Assembly (NCBI GenBank): GCA_003142095.1
Contig: PLON01000018.1
Location: 1-54,586, forward strand
Direction of reading: 5' to 3'
Length of the DNA: 54,586 nucleotides
Source: Acidimicrobiaceae bacterium
GTDB taxonomy: Bacteria > Actinomycetota > Acidimicrobiia > Acidimicrobiales > RAAP-2
Made by a program: the position numbers and the translations under genes. Under the pieces are notes generated by a model. The model saw nothing but the letters and a program-made list of their open reading frames with translations, had not been told where the DNA came from and ran no database searches. Shown piece after piece: positions 8,235 through 17,172 of the stretch (the stretch's first letter is position 1; each line of letters opens with the position of its first letter).

Positions 8235-8243
8235 CCTGGCGTC

Positions 8244-8690
8244 GTGCGAAAAGACGACGTCGCCTGCGATTTCACGCTGCAGGACCAAGACGGAAACGAC
8301 CGAACTTTGTCCACGATGGTCAAAGACGGCCCCGTGGTGCTTTTCTTCTACCCCGCCGCCATGAGCCCGGGCTGCACGAAAGAGTCGTGCCACTTTCGCG
8401 ATCTCCGTCAAGAGTTTGAGGCTTTGGGCGCTCAGCCGGTGGGCATCTCCATGGACAGCGCCGATCGTCAGGCGCAGTTCTCAAAGAAGAACAGCCTGGA
8501 CTTCCCGCTCCTCGCCGACGTGGACGGCGAGGTCGCGCGCCACTACGGCGTGAAGCGCTCACTCAGCCTCCTGAAAGTGAAGCGCGCCACCTTCATCATC
8601 GACTCTGATATGCGCGTACGCGACGTGATCACGAGCGAAGTCAGCATGAACAGCCACGCCGACCACGCGCTTGAAGCACTGCGCGTCTAG
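8244..8690 (+). CDS. bcp: Thioredoxin-dependent peroxiredoxin, PrxQ/BCP type
   Basis: GTG start, 148 residues. AhpC/TSA fold with peroxidatic Cys44 in MSPGCTKESC and a second Cys49 five residues on, the arrangement of atypical 2-Cys PrxQ enzymes. They reduce hydroperoxides using thioredoxin; trxA/trxB occur at about 30-31.6 kb. The usual Thr in the TPGC motif is Ser here. It lies 9 bases after the response regulator, so it is probably in one transcript with it. Its stop overlaps the stop of the convergent E2 gene by 4 bases. Confidence 0.88.
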   Translation: MRKDDVACDFTLQDQDGNDRTLSTMVKDGPVVLFFYPAAMSPGCTKESCHFRDLRQEFEALGAQPVGISMDSADRQAQFSKKNSLDFPLLADVDGEVARHYGVKRSLSLLKVKRATFIIDSDMRVRDVITSEVSMNSHADHALEALRV

Positions 8691-10111
8691 CCGGCAATCA
8701 GCGCCGCGGCGGGGTCCTCGAGGTACTTGGCCACGTGACCGAGTACTCGTGACGCGAGTGCGCCGTCAATCTGTCGATGGTCGAAGGCCATGGCAATCTC
8801 GCAGACCTGTCGTACGACAACCTCGTCGTTGACGACCCAAGGAGCCTTCGCGATCTGACCGATCGCGAGAATGGCACCCGTACCCGGCGGCAGAATCGGC
8901 ACCGCCGCGTCCACGCCGAACGGTCCGACGTTCGTGATCGTGAGAGTCGTGCCCATCATCTCGTTCGGCGTTGTCGTCCCGTTGCGGGCCTTGCCAACGA
9001 GAACGTTGAGCGCCTGGGCCATAGACACCAGGTCGAGCTGGTCGGCGCCCTTGATGTTGGGCACGATGAGACCCCTCGAGGTGTCCGCCGCGATGCCCAG
9101 GTTCACACTGCGTCGCACAACGACTTCGGCGGCCGCCGTGTCGAAACTCGAGTTGATGCCCGGGTAGTGGCGCGCCGCGTCACAGAACGCCATCGCGACA
9201 ATGGTGAGCGGTGACAAACGCACATCTTGAAGACTCGGCTGTTTCTTCAGCGACGCGAGCAGTTCCATGGTTCTCGTGGCGTCAAGGCGCACCCACACCG
9301 CGGCGTGCGGTGCACTGAAGGCGCTCTGCACCATGGCGTCGGCCATCAAACGAAGGACGCCCTTCACGGGAATGCGCTCTTCTTTCGGGCCGGTCGACCA
9401 CGACTCGAGGTCCCTGCCCACGAAGCGAGACGTTGTAGTCGGTCCGGTGGGCGATGGCCCGCGCGCGGGCGGGGCGATCGATGAGCCGCTCAGAGCTTGC
9501 TCGACGTCGTTACGGGTGATGAGACCATCGCGGCCGGTGCCCGCCAGGGTCGCTACGTCGACGCCGTGCTGCTTCGCGTAGAGGCGAACCGGAGGCGTGG
9601 AGCGCGGCGCGAGAGCGGGCGTGGTTGCGGGTGCGGTCGCTGGTGTTGGAGCCGACGGAGCCGGAGCGGGAGGTGCGCTCGTGGCGCCATTTCGTCCAAC
9701 GCGACGGTGCTTACGGGTAGCAACCCCGTCTTCGTTGGCGACGCCGTAGCCGACGAGTACCGCTTCACGGCCTTCGCCAATCGACGCGGGATTCTGTTCG
9801 GGTGCCTGCGTGACCGTCGCAGTGCTCGGGGCACTCGCCCCTGCGACCGGAGCCGACGTGGCACCCTTGCCCCCCACCTCGAAGGTGATGAGAGGCTTGT
9901 GCACTTCCATCACGTCGCCCACGTTGCCGTGCAGCGCCACAACGGTACCGGCGTAGGGGCTCGGCAGTTCGACCGTGGCCTTGGCCGTTTCGATGTCCAC
10001 GAGGGGTTGGTTCAACGTGACGACGTCGCCGACATTGACCTTCCAGATAACGATCTCGGCCTCGACGAGACCTTCGCCGACGTCGGGTAGAAGAAAGATC
10101 TCTTCGCTCAA
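8687..10111 (-). CDS. 2-oxoacid dehydrogenase E2, dihydrolipoamide acyltransferase
   Basis: TTG start at 10111, overlapping the E1beta stop by 4 bases (TTGA). 474 residues: lipoyl domain 1-80 with lipoyl-lysine Lys44 (DIETAKATVELPS); a long Ala/Pro/Thr-rich linker; a peripheral-subunit-binding domain at about 175-210 (VRLYAKQHGVDVATL); a Pro-rich linker; and the catalytic domain with His445 and Asp449 in FDHRQIDGA. It transfers the acyl group from E1 to CoA. The complex could be branched-chain 2-oxoacid or pyruvate dehydrogenase, and the sequence alone does not settle this. The order E1alpha-E1beta-E2 is typical of actinobacterial bkd-type operons. No E3 gene is nearby, so a shared lipoamide dehydrogenase elsewhere is expected. 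Confidence 0.9.
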   Translation of the reverse strand: MSEEIFLLPDVGEGLVEAEIVIWKVNVGDVVTLNQPLVDIETAKATVELPSPYAGTVVALHGNVGDVMEVHKPLITFEVGGKGATSAPVAGASAPSTATVTQAPEQNPASIGEGREAVLVGYGVANEDGVATRKHRRVGRNGATSAPPAPAPSAPTPATAPATTPALAPRSTPPVRLYAKQHGVDVATLAGTGRDGLITRNDVEQALSGSSIAPPARGPSPTGPTTTSRFVGRDLESWSTGPKEERIPVKGVLRLMADAMVQSAFSAPHAAVWVRLDATRTMELLASLKKQPSLQDVRLSPLTIVAMAFCDAARHYPGINSSFDTAAAEVVVRRSVNLGIAADTSRGLIVPNIKGADQLDLVSMAQALNVLVGKARNGTTTPNEMMGTTLTITNVGPFGVDAAVPILPPGTGAILAIGQIAKAPWVVNDEVVVRQVCEIAMAFDHRQIDGALASRVLGHVAKYLEDPAAALIAG

Positions 10112-11094
10112 CTCTCAAACTCCATTACTCGGTCCACCGCGTCGAGGATGCGGTCCACGGTCGGGCGATAGTCCTCTTCGATCCTCGTCGGGGGATAGGG
10201 CACGTGGTATCCGCTGACGCGAATACCGGGGGCGCTCATTGAATAGAAACAACGCTGACTCAGTTCGGCCACGATCTCCGAACCAATGGAGGCCATGTGC
10301 GGCGCCTCCTGCACGACGACTAGTCGACCGGTCTTTTCGAGCGACGTCGCCATGGTGTCGAGGTCGAGCGGCGCAATGCCACGCGCGTCGATCACTTCCA
10401 CCGACACTCCTTCGACGGCCGCGGTCTCGGCCGCGCGCAGAATCGTCTTCATCGAGGCGCCGTAACCAATGACCGTCACGTCGGTGCCCTCGCGACGTAC
10501 CGCCGCGTCGAACAGTCCGCCCGGCGGGTTATCGAGGTCGACTTCACCTTTTTCCCAGTAACGACTCTTGGGCTCGCAAAAGATGATCGGGTCGTCATGT
10601 TCGATCGACTCTTGAATCATCCAGTACGCATCGTTGGGCGTCGAACACGACACCACACGCAACCCGGCCGTGGCCGCAAAGTAGGCCTCGGGGCTCTCGG
10701 AGTGGTGTTCGATCGCGCCGATGCCACCCTGGAAGGGAATGCGGATGACGAGGCCCATCGTGTACACGCCGTCGGAGCGCTTGTGGAGCTTCGCGACCTG
10801 CGAGACAATCTGGTCGAAGGCCGGGTAGACGAAACCGTCGAACTGGATCTCGCACACGGTGCGGTACCCGCGAATGGCGAGTCCGACGGCGGTGCCGACA
10901 ATCGCCGACTCCGCCAACGGCGAGTCGATGACGCGGTCCTCGCCGAAGTCCTTCTGCAGACCGTCGGTGATGCGAAAGACGCCGCCGAGCTTGCCAATGT
11001 CCTCACCCATGATGAGGACTTTTTTGTTCTTCTCCATGGCCTTACGCAGACCCTCGTTAAGGGCCTTCGCCATGGTCATCGACGTCGTCGCCAT
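10108..11094 (-). CDS. 2-oxoacid dehydrogenase E1 beta subunit
   Basis: 328 residues, middle gene of the E1alpha-E1beta-E2 operon. Transketolase-type pyrimidine-binding domain with MGEDIGKLGGVFR and the ESAIVGTAVGLAIRG segment, and a C-terminal transketolase domain with VTVIGYGASM and VIDARGIAPLD. It pairs with E1alpha to form the thiamine-diphosphate-dependent decarboxylase. The ATG shares its A with the TGA of E1alpha (TGATG), and its own stop overlaps the E2 start, so the three are translationally coupled. Confidence 0.92.
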   Translation of the reverse strand: MATTSMTMAKALNEGLRKAMEKNKKVLIMGEDIGKLGGVFRITDGLQKDFGEDRVIDSPLAESAIVGTAVGLAIRGYRTVCEIQFDGFVYPAFDQIVSQVAKLHKRSDGVYTMGLVIRIPFQGGIGAIEHHSESPEAYFAATAGLRVVSCSTPNDAYWMIQESIEHDDPIIFCEPKSRYWEKGEVDLDNPPGGLFDAAVRREGTDVTVIGYGASMKTILRAAETAAVEGVSVEVIDARGIAPLDLDTMATSLEKTGRLVVVQEAPHMASIGSEIVAELSQRCFYSMSAPGIRVSGYHVPYPPTRIEEDYRPTVDRILDAVDRVMEFES

Positions 11095-12158
11095 CAGTGG
11101 CCTCCACTGACGCCAAGCTCGATCATCTCGCGACGACCTTCTTCTATCAAGGGGTGTGGGGCAGCGTAGGCGTGATCGAACATGGTGATGGGGTCCGGTC
11201 GGTCCATCGCCAATACGTCGTCGCGCAACTTGAGCGCTATGACGTCGGCTTCGGCGGCCACTTCGTCAAACTTGGCGGCCTTCACCTTGTACTCGCGCAC
11301 GAGGAGTGACTTCACTCGTTCAATCGGATCACGGTGCTTCCACACTTCCACTTCGGCGTCGATGCGATAACGCGTCGGGTCGTCGGAGGTGGTGTGGGCA
11401 CCGAGGCGGTACGTGTAGGCCTCAATCAACGTCGGACCACCGCCGACGCGCGCCTGATCGAGGGCGTGCTTGGTGACTTCGTAGACGGCGAGCACGTCGT
11501 TGCCGTCGACGCGCACCCCCGGAAAGCCGAAACCATGCGCGCGGTGGTAGAGCGGGATCTTCGATTGGATCGACATGGGCGTCGAGATGCCCCATTGGTT
11601 GTTCTGGCAGAAAAAGACGATCGGCGTGTTGAATGACGACGCCCAGACGAAGGCCTCGAGTACGTCGCCCTGACTGGAGGCACCGTCGCCAAAGAAGGTC
11701 ATCACGGCCTCTTCGGCGCCGTCGCGCTGGACGCCCATGGCGTATCCCACGGCGTTCAGAACTTGATTACCGAGAACGATGGCGGGAACGGAGTGGCGGT
11801 ATTTCTGGGGGTCCCAGCCGCCGTTGGACGTGGCGCGAAAGAGACGGAGCATGTCCTCGGGGGGAACCCCGCGACACCAGGCGATTCCGTGTTCGCGGTA
11901 GGTCGGAAAGGTGAAGTCGATGGGCTCGAGCGCGCGGCCGGCGCCAATCTGCGCGGCCTCTTGACCCTGCACCGGAGCCCACAGAGCCAATTGGCCCTGG
12001 CGCTGCAGTGACGTTGACTCGGTGTCGAGTCGACGAATAATCACCATGTCGCGATACATGCCAAAGATCGCTTCACCGCTCAGTGTCGACTCGTACTGCG
12101 GGTTCGAAACGCGCTCTCCCTCAGGTGTCACTAATTGGATCAGTTCTTCGCCGATCAT
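11094..12158 (-). CDS. 2-oxoacid dehydrogenase E1 alpha subunit
   Basis: 354 residues, first gene of the operon. The thiamine-diphosphate motif runs from GDG (157-159) to NN (186-187), with FFGDGASSQGD and FCQNNQWGIS visible. The phosphorylation-loop-like LGAHTTSDDPTRYR segment is present. Decarboxylates the 2-oxoacid and passes the acyl group to the E2 lipoyl arm. The ATG at 12158 has AAGGAGCG just upstream. It is divergent from the MFS gene with a 54-base gap that must hold both promoters. A PDH or a branched-chain enzyme are both possible; the 20-residue N-terminal extension slightly favours branched-chain. Confidence 0.92.
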   Translation of the reverse strand: MIGEELIQLVTPEGERVSNPQYESTLSGEAIFGMYRDMVIIRRLDTESTSLQRQGQLALWAPVQGQEAAQIGAGRALEPIDFTFPTYREHGIAWCRGVPPEDMLRLFRATSNGGWDPQKYRHSVPAIVLGNQVLNAVGYAMGVQRDGAEEAVMTFFGDGASSQGDVLEAFVWASSFNTPIVFFCQNNQWGISTPMSIQSKIPLYHRAHGFGFPGVRVDGNDVLAVYEVTKHALDQARVGGGPTLIEAYTYRLGAHTTSDDPTRYRIDAEVEVWKHRDPIERVKSLLVREYKVKAAKFDEVAAEADVIALKLRDDVLAMDRPDPITMFDHAYAAPHPLIEEGRREMIELGVSGGH

Positions 12159-12212
12159 TAACGCTCCTTAGCTCAACCCCAGCGTTCAACCTTATCCCCG
12201 TACGATGAACGG

Positions 12213-13436
12213 GTGCCCCGGCTGCTCGTTGACGTGACGCCTTTACGCACGAGCCGGGACTTCCGTTTGCTCTTCATCGGTCAGTTGGTCTCGCTACTGG
12301 GTAGTAACTTGACCCTCGTCGCGGTTGCCTACCAGGTCTATCAAGTGACGAACTCAAGTCTCTGGGTCGGAGTCGTGAGCTTTATCCAGTTGCCGCTGTT
12401 GATTATGGGTGCCCTCTGGGGTGGCGCGCTCGGTGATCGTTTCGATCGACGCACGCTGTTGATCGCGTCAACGTTGTTGCTCGCCATCATCAGTTTCGTC
12501 CTCGGCGCGAATGCGCTTCTCGCTCACCCGAACTTCGTGGTCCTCGTCACGCTGCCCGCGCTCGCGGCCGGACTCGCCGGTCTGTCGGGACCGCTGCGCA
12601 CCGCGGTCATTCCAACCCTCGTGAAGCCCGAGGAGTTGGTGGCGGCGTACTCGCTCAATCAGATCATCATGAACACCGCCGCCGTCGTCGGACCGGGCCT
12701 CGCGGGTGTGATCATCGCCGCGACCGGCGTGTCGTGGTGCTTCCTGATCGACGGGATCACGTTCTTTGCTTTGGTGGTCGCGACACTCTTCATGTCCGCC
12801 ATGAAACCGGTCGGAGTCCACAGCGGAGTGAAGACCTTTCGTGCGATCGCCGACGGATTTCACTACGTGCGCCAGCACGCCGTTGTTCAAGCCGTCTATC
12901 TCGTGGACCTCAACGCCATGGTCTTCGGTCTACCGCGCGCCCTCTTTCCCGCCGTCACCAAGCACATCTACCACGGCGGACCCGAGATCTTGGGCCTGCT
13001 CTACGCCGCCCCGGGCGCCGGGGCACTCATCATGGCGATCTTCACCGGGTGGATGGATCAGGTGCGCCGACGGGGCCGCCTCGTGATCCTCGTCGTCTTG
13101 ACGTGGGGCGTCGTCATGGCCCTGTTTGGTCTCGTGCACCTGTTGTGGGTCGGGCTCGCCTGTCTCGCCGTGGCGGGCGCGATGGACGTGATCTCGGCGG
13201 TGCTGCGCAACACCATCTTGCAGACCTCGATCACCGACGAATACCGCAGTCGACTGTCGTCGATTCAGATGGCGGTGGTCACCGGTGGACCGCGTCTCGG
13301 TGACTTGGAGTCGGGAGTCGTCGCCAACTTCACCTCGACGGAGTTTTCCATCGTGTCCGGCGGCATCATGTGCGTGCTGGGCGTGCTCGCTCTCATCCGG
13401 TGGCGGCCCAGCTTCTGGCGCGAGCGTTCGCTCTAG
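12213..13436 (+). CDS. MFS transporter, EntS-like (MFS_3)
   Basis: GTG start, 407 residues with about 11-12 hydrophobic segments. Signatures are FRLLFIGQLVSLLGSNL at the N-terminus and the loop GGALGDRFDRRTLL between helices 2 and 3, typical of drug/siderophore exporters of the MFS_3 group. A second-half loop equivalent reads GWMDQVRRRGRL. The substrate is unknown, and no siderophore genes are in the window. Its stop overlaps that of convergent rlmN by 4 bases. Confidence 0.8.
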   Translation: MPRLLVDVTPLRTSRDFRLLFIGQLVSLLGSNLTLVAVAYQVYQVTNSSLWVGVVSFIQLPLLIMGALWGGALGDRFDRRTLLIASTLLLAIISFVLGANALLAHPNFVVLVTLPALAAGLAGLSGPLRTAVIPTLVKPEELVAAYSLNQIIMNTAAVVGPGLAGVIIAATGVSWCFLIDGITFFALVVATLFMSAMKPVGVHSGVKTFRAIADGFHYVRQHAVVQAVYLVDLNAMVFGLPRALFPAVTKHIYHGGPEILGLLYAAPGAGALIMAIFTGWMDQVRRRGRLVILVVLTWGVVMALFGLVHLLWVGLACLAVAGAMDVISAVLRNTILQTSITDEYRSRLSSIQMAVVTGGPRLGDLESGVVANFTSTEFSIVSGGIMCVLGVLALIRWRPSFWRERSL

Positions 13437-14473
13437 CCAGCGCGCACCGGAATTGTCCGGCGCTTGGCGTTCGTGACTTGGGCTAGTTGCCCGCACGCCG
13501 CCGCAATCGATCGACCGCGCGTGTTGCGCACCGTGGCGTTGACGCCACGCTCGAGAAGACCGTCGCGAAATTCGTGAACGCGTTGCGCGCTCGAACCCAT
13601 CACCAGATAACCCGGAGTCGGGTTGAGGGGAATCAAGTTGACGTGAGCACTGAGACTCTGCGCGTAGTCAGCGAGCTCGTCCATCGCGCGGTCGGTATCG
13701 TTCACGCCGTCAATGAGCGCCCACTCGAAGCTGAGGCGCCGACCCGTGCGCTCGATCCACGTCGCGCAGGCCTGATGTAACCGCTCAAGGGGATAGCGCC
13801 GGTTGAGCGGGACCAGTTCGTTGCGAGTCTCGTCGTTGGCCGCGTGCAGCGACACCGCAAGGGTGAGGGGCAACCCTTCGTTGGCGAGACGTTCGATCGC
13901 GGGTGCCACGCCCACGGTCGACACCGTGAGGTGTCGCGCCGAGAGCCCCCGGTACCCGTGCAAGCGGCGCACGACTTCCACGGTGACGGCATAATTGGCG
14001 AGCGGCTCGCCCATGCCCATAAAGACCACGTTGGACAGTCGCGAGGGCGCCGCGGCGCGCGTGGCGAACATGACCTGCTCGATGACCTGGCCGACGCTCA
14101 ACTGCCCCGAGAACCCGGCTTGACCGGTTGCACAGAACGTGCAGCCCATGGCGCATCCCGCCTGCGACGAAACGCACACCGTGACGCGATCGTCGTAGTG
14201 CATCAAGACTGTTTCAATGGTGGCGCCGCCGTCGAGTTGAAAGACCCACTTACGCGTGGCGCCGTGGTCGCTCGCGACATCGTTCACGACGCGAAGGCTG
14301 TCGGGAAACTGTTCGACGAGAGAAGTGCGCAATGCTTTCGGGATTGTCGTGATCTCGTCAATGTGGCGCGCTTCGTTCCAAAGCCCGTGCCAGAGTTGCT
14401 CGACGCGATACGACGGCTGTCCTTCAAGAAGTGATGTCAATTCTTCTTTTGAATACTGGTAGATCGACGTCAC
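13433..14473 (-). CDS. rlmN: 23S rRNA (adenine-2503-C2)-methyltransferase / tRNA A37 methyltransferase
   Basis: 346 residues. Radical-SAM motif C-x3-C-x2-C at Cys107, Cys111 and Cys114 (AGCAMGCTFCATGQAGF), and the methyl-carrying C-terminal cysteine at about 327 (SIAAACGQ), both required for RlmN chemistry. It methylates A2503 of 23S rRNA, and in some species A37 of tRNA, via a protein-bound methyl-cysteine intermediate. Length is typical. It is read alone, convergent with the MFS exporter. Confidence 0.95.
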   Translation of the reverse strand: MTSIYQYSKEELTSLLEGQPSYRVEQLWHGLWNEARHIDEITTIPKALRTSLVEQFPDSLRVVNDVASDHGATRKWVFQLDGGATIETVLMHYDDRVTVCVSSQAGCAMGCTFCATGQAGFSGQLSVGQVIEQVMFATRAAAPSRLSNVVFMGMGEPLANYAVTVEVVRRLHGYRGLSARHLTVSTVGVAPAIERLANEGLPLTLAVSLHAANDETRNELVPLNRRYPLERLHQACATWIERTGRRLSFEWALIDGVNDTDRAMDELADYAQSLSAHVNLIPLNPTPGYLVMGSSAQRVHEFRDGLLERGVNATVRNTRGRSIAAACGQLAQVTNAKRRTIPVRAG

Positions 14474-14630
14474 CGCTTCACGCTAGAGGAAATGTCTCAG
14501 GGCGGTGTAAGTGAATACGGTGTCTCACCTACAGGAATCTCACAGGGAACTCTTACTTGCTTCTTTTGCGTACCTTGTGCAGTCCTTTCGCAGCGGGAAG
14601 AGACTGCGAAGACGTTGAAAGGAGAACCGC

Positions 14631-14870
14631 ATGTTTGCAGTAACCCAGGTGGCTCTCCTCGTTGTCATTGAGTTGTGCGTGGGCGTAGGACTAGCGCTGG
14701 CAGCCGTTCGCTGGCAACAGCAAAGTGCTCATCAACGTCACCTCCCAGCCGAAATTGATCACCACCGTGACGTCGTCGCTGACTATGAAGCAACGGTTGA
14801 CACGTATCGTGTCGTTTCCCAACTCGAGCCGAGGACATTGGTGCTCCGATCGAATCGAAACGATAGGTGA
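14631..14870 (+). CDS. Small single-pass membrane protein, unrecognised
   Basis: 79 residues with an excellent ribosome binding site (GAAAGGAG, 6 bases before ATG), so I consider it real. Residues 6-26 form one transmembrane helix (ALLVVIELCVGVGLALAAV). The remainder is a polar tail with a His-rich patch near residues 40-50. The leader contains an inverted repeat GCAGTC ... GACTGC about 20 bases before the RBS, and a strong terminator follows, making a self-contained one-gene unit. I do not recognise the family. Confidence 0.6.
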   Translation: MFAVTQVALLVVIELCVGVGLALAAVRWQQQSAHQRHLPAEIDHHRDVVADYEATVDTYRVVSQLEPRTLVLRSNRNDR

Positions 14871-14880
14871 TTTCCCCCCT

Positions 14881-14924
14881 GCGGCGGGACCGGTCATCCG
14901 GTCCCGCCGCGGCCCTCCCCTTTT
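14881..14924 (+). terminator. Strong stem-loop terminator
   Basis: A perfect 13-bp stem: GCGGCGGGACCGG (14881-14893), loop TCAT, CCGGTCCCGCCGC (14898-14910). A pyrimidine-rich tail with TTTT at 14921-14924 follows. It lies 10 bases after the small membrane protein gene. Confidence 0.8.
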
Positions 14925-14999
14925 GCCAATTCCGAGAACCACGATATTTCTGCTTGACTCGTTAGTGGCTTCGCGAAGGCGGAGTCAGAACGGAGAATC

Positions 15000-15776
15000 G
15001 TGGAGTTAGCCAACACATCAGCCGTTGTCACGGGCGGTGCCTCGGGCCTCGGTGAAGCGACGGCGCGCGCGCTCGCGGCGCGCGGAGTCAAAGTGGTTCT
15101 CGCGGACCTGAACGACGCAGCCGGAGGCGTAATCGCCGAGGAAATCGGCGGCGCGTACGTGCACTGCGACGTCACCAACACCGAACAAGTGATTGAAGCG
15201 CTCGAAGCCGCGAAGGCGTTGGCGCCCCTCTGGAGCGCCGTCAACTGCGCCGGCATCGGCTGGGCAACGCGCACCATCGGCAAAGACGGTGAGTACGCCT
15301 CAGCCCACGACCTCGACATCTACCGCAAGGTCATTGAAATCAACTTGATCGGCACGTTCAACGTCTGTCGACTGGCGGCGACGGCCATGAGCCACAACAC
15401 GCCCGACGTGGACGGATGTCGCGGCGCGATCGTCAACACCGCCTCGGTCGCGGCCGAAGATGGCCAGATCGGCCAAGTCGCCTACTCGTCTTCGAAGGGC
15501 GGCATCGTGGGTCTCACGTTGCCACTCGCGCGCGACATCGCGCCCATTGGGGTACGCGCGAACTGCATTTTGCCCGGGCTCATCGACACGCCCATCTACG
15601 GAACCGGCGAAGCCTCCGAGGAGTTCAAGGCGCGCCTCGGCGCGGGAGTGCTGTTCCCCAAGCGACTCGGCTACGCGGCCGAGTTTGCGTCGCTCGCCGT
15701 CGAACTTCTCGCGAACAGTTACATGAACGCCGAGTCGATTCGCATCGACGCCGGCATCCGCATGCAACCGAAATAG
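15000..15776 (+). CDS. Short-chain dehydrogenase, 3-hydroxyacyl-CoA dehydrogenase type-2-like
   Basis: GTG start, 258 residues. Classical SDR: TGGASGLG cofactor loop at about 11-18, NCAG (about 83), catalytic Ser in NTASVAAEDGQ and Tyr-x3-Lys in VAYSSSKGG. The overall pattern, including LPGLIDTPIYG, is that of bacterial HSD17B10-type enzymes. These oxidise short branched or linear 3-hydroxyacyl-CoA with NAD+, for example in isoleucine breakdown. That would fit a branched-chain 2-oxoacid dehydrogenase 3-5 kb away, but the link is inference. It lies 46 bases before the MarP-like gene and may be cotranscribed. Confidence 0.85.
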   Translation: MELANTSAVVTGGASGLGEATARALAARGVKVVLADLNDAAGGVIAEEIGGAYVHCDVTNTEQVIEALEAAKALAPLWSAVNCAGIGWATRTIGKDGEYASAHDLDIYRKVIEINLIGTFNVCRLAATAMSHNTPDVDGCRGAIVNTASVAAEDGQIGQVAYSSSKGGIVGLTLPLARDIAPIGVRANCILPGLIDTPIYGTGEASEEFKARLGAGVLFPKRLGYAAEFASLAVELLANSYMNAESIRIDAGIRMQPK

Positions 15777-15821
15777 AGGAAAAGGACTCGCGGATTCGAA
15801 GCGACCGCCTACCCTTAATCC

Positions 15822-16979
15822 ATGAGTTGGGTTGACATTGTCATCATCATCATCGTGTTGCTGGCCGCGCTGCGCGGCTTCTCTGACGGTGCCATCAGCC
15901 AGATTGCGGTGCTGATCGGAACGGCGGCTGGCTTCTTCTTCGGCACCAGCGTTGCGCCTTCGCTCGCGGGTGACATCACCAAAGGTCACTGGCGACCGGC
16001 CGTGGCCCTCGGGATCGTGGTGCTCATCACCGTGGTTGGCGTCATCATCGGCGGCATCGTCGGGCGAATGATCAGTCGTTTCGTGAGCGCCCTCATGCTC
16101 GGGATCGTCGATCGCTTCGCCGGCATTGCCGTCGGCGTCGCGGGAGCTCTCGTCTTGTGTTGGCTGACCGCGGGGCTACTGGCCGTGACGCCGTGGGGCT
16201 CGGTGGACAGCGCCATTCAAAATTCCGCGATTCTCTCGGCGCTCGATCACGTCATGCCCCCCGTGCCGTCGATCGAGACGCGGGTGCAGGCTCTCTTTCT
16301 AAAGGCTGGCGTGCCGGCCATCTTTGCCAACGTTGTCGCGCCCAGCCTGCCGTCGATCGTGAACCCCAATGCGCTCCCCGCCGTGGTCGGCCCAGTCGCC
16401 GAGCCAAGCGACGTCGTGAAGGTGTTGGCGAGCGGCTCGTGCAACACCGTGAGCGAAGGCACCGCGTTTTACGTCACGCCCAACGAAGTCGTCACCAACG
16501 CGCACGTCGTCGCCGGTCACCGCACCTTCAGCGTCAACGGCGCCGCGGCGACCGTCGCTCTCTACGATGCGAATCACGACATTGCGGTCTTACGCGTCGC
16601 CCACAGCGGTACACCGCTGCGCTTTCTCTCACACGAGCCGACGTCCGGCGTCAAGATTCAAGTGGTCGGCTTCCCCTTGAACCGCTCGCGAACCCGCGCA
16701 CTCGGCTACGTCGAAGGTGAATTGACCGGTAACGGTCGCAACATCTACAACGAGCAACTTGAGGAGAGGACGGTTCTTTCACTCGAAGTCAACGTGAAGC
16801 CCGGTAACTCAGGCAGCCCCGTCCTGGTTGATGGCCGCGTCGCTGGGGTGCTCGAGTCCTACTCGCTGAGTCAGAAAAGCACCGCCTACGCGATTCCGAA
16901 TGACATCGTGCAAAAAGACATTGCTCGTACCCCCGCGAAGGGCTCAGCCTCTACCGAGGCTTGCTACAACAAAGACTGA
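15822..16979 (+). CDS. marP: MarP-like CvpA-domain membrane serine protease
   Basis: 385 residues. Four hydrophobic segments in residues 1-125 form a CvpA-type membrane domain. A chymotrypsin-fold protease follows outside the membrane. The catalytic triad is visible as His228 (TNAHVV), Asp253 (NHDIAVL) and Ser330 (KPGNSGSP). Cys207 and Cys381 bracket the protease domain as in mycobacterial MarP, where the equivalent pair forms a redox-sensitive disulfide needed for stability. MarP supports acid and oxidative stress survival by cleaving cell-wall hydrolase precursors. The role here is inferred from the family. Confidence 0.88.
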   Translation: MSWVDIVIIIIVLLAALRGFSDGAISQIAVLIGTAAGFFFGTSVAPSLAGDITKGHWRPAVALGIVVLITVVGVIIGGIVGRMISRFVSALMLGIVDRFAGIAVGVAGALVLCWLTAGLLAVTPWGSVDSAIQNSAILSALDHVMPPVPSIETRVQALFLKAGVPAIFANVVAPSLPSIVNPNALPAVVGPVAEPSDVVKVLASGSCNTVSEGTAFYVTPNEVVTNAHVVAGHRTFSVNGAAATVALYDANHDIAVLRVAHSGTPLRFLSHEPTSGVKIQVVGFPLNRSRTRALGYVEGELTGNGRNIYNEQLEERTVLSLEVNVKPGNSGSPVLVDGRVAGVLESYSLSQKSTAYAIPNDIVQKDIARTPAKGSASTEACYNKD

Positions 16980-17172
16980 GAGCCGATTTCCGGAAATGCG
17001 CAACCCAGACACTGGCGATGTGGGAACGAGCCATGGCGGGTCCGAAGGCACTTGTTTCGAGACAAACTGGCGCCGCTCATGAAAGCAGGGCCCCTTCAGC
17101 GTTGTCGATTAACCGTGTTGCCCAAACTTCTTCGCTTGAACGAGTCGTGTCCTGGGCTATACGACGTTCCAA

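Noticed and set aside
16986-16997. Perfect 12-bp palindrome ATTTCCGGAAAT just after the MarP-like gene
   Set aside because: Isolated, no T-run and no promoter context; palindromes of this size arise by chance in 54 kb.
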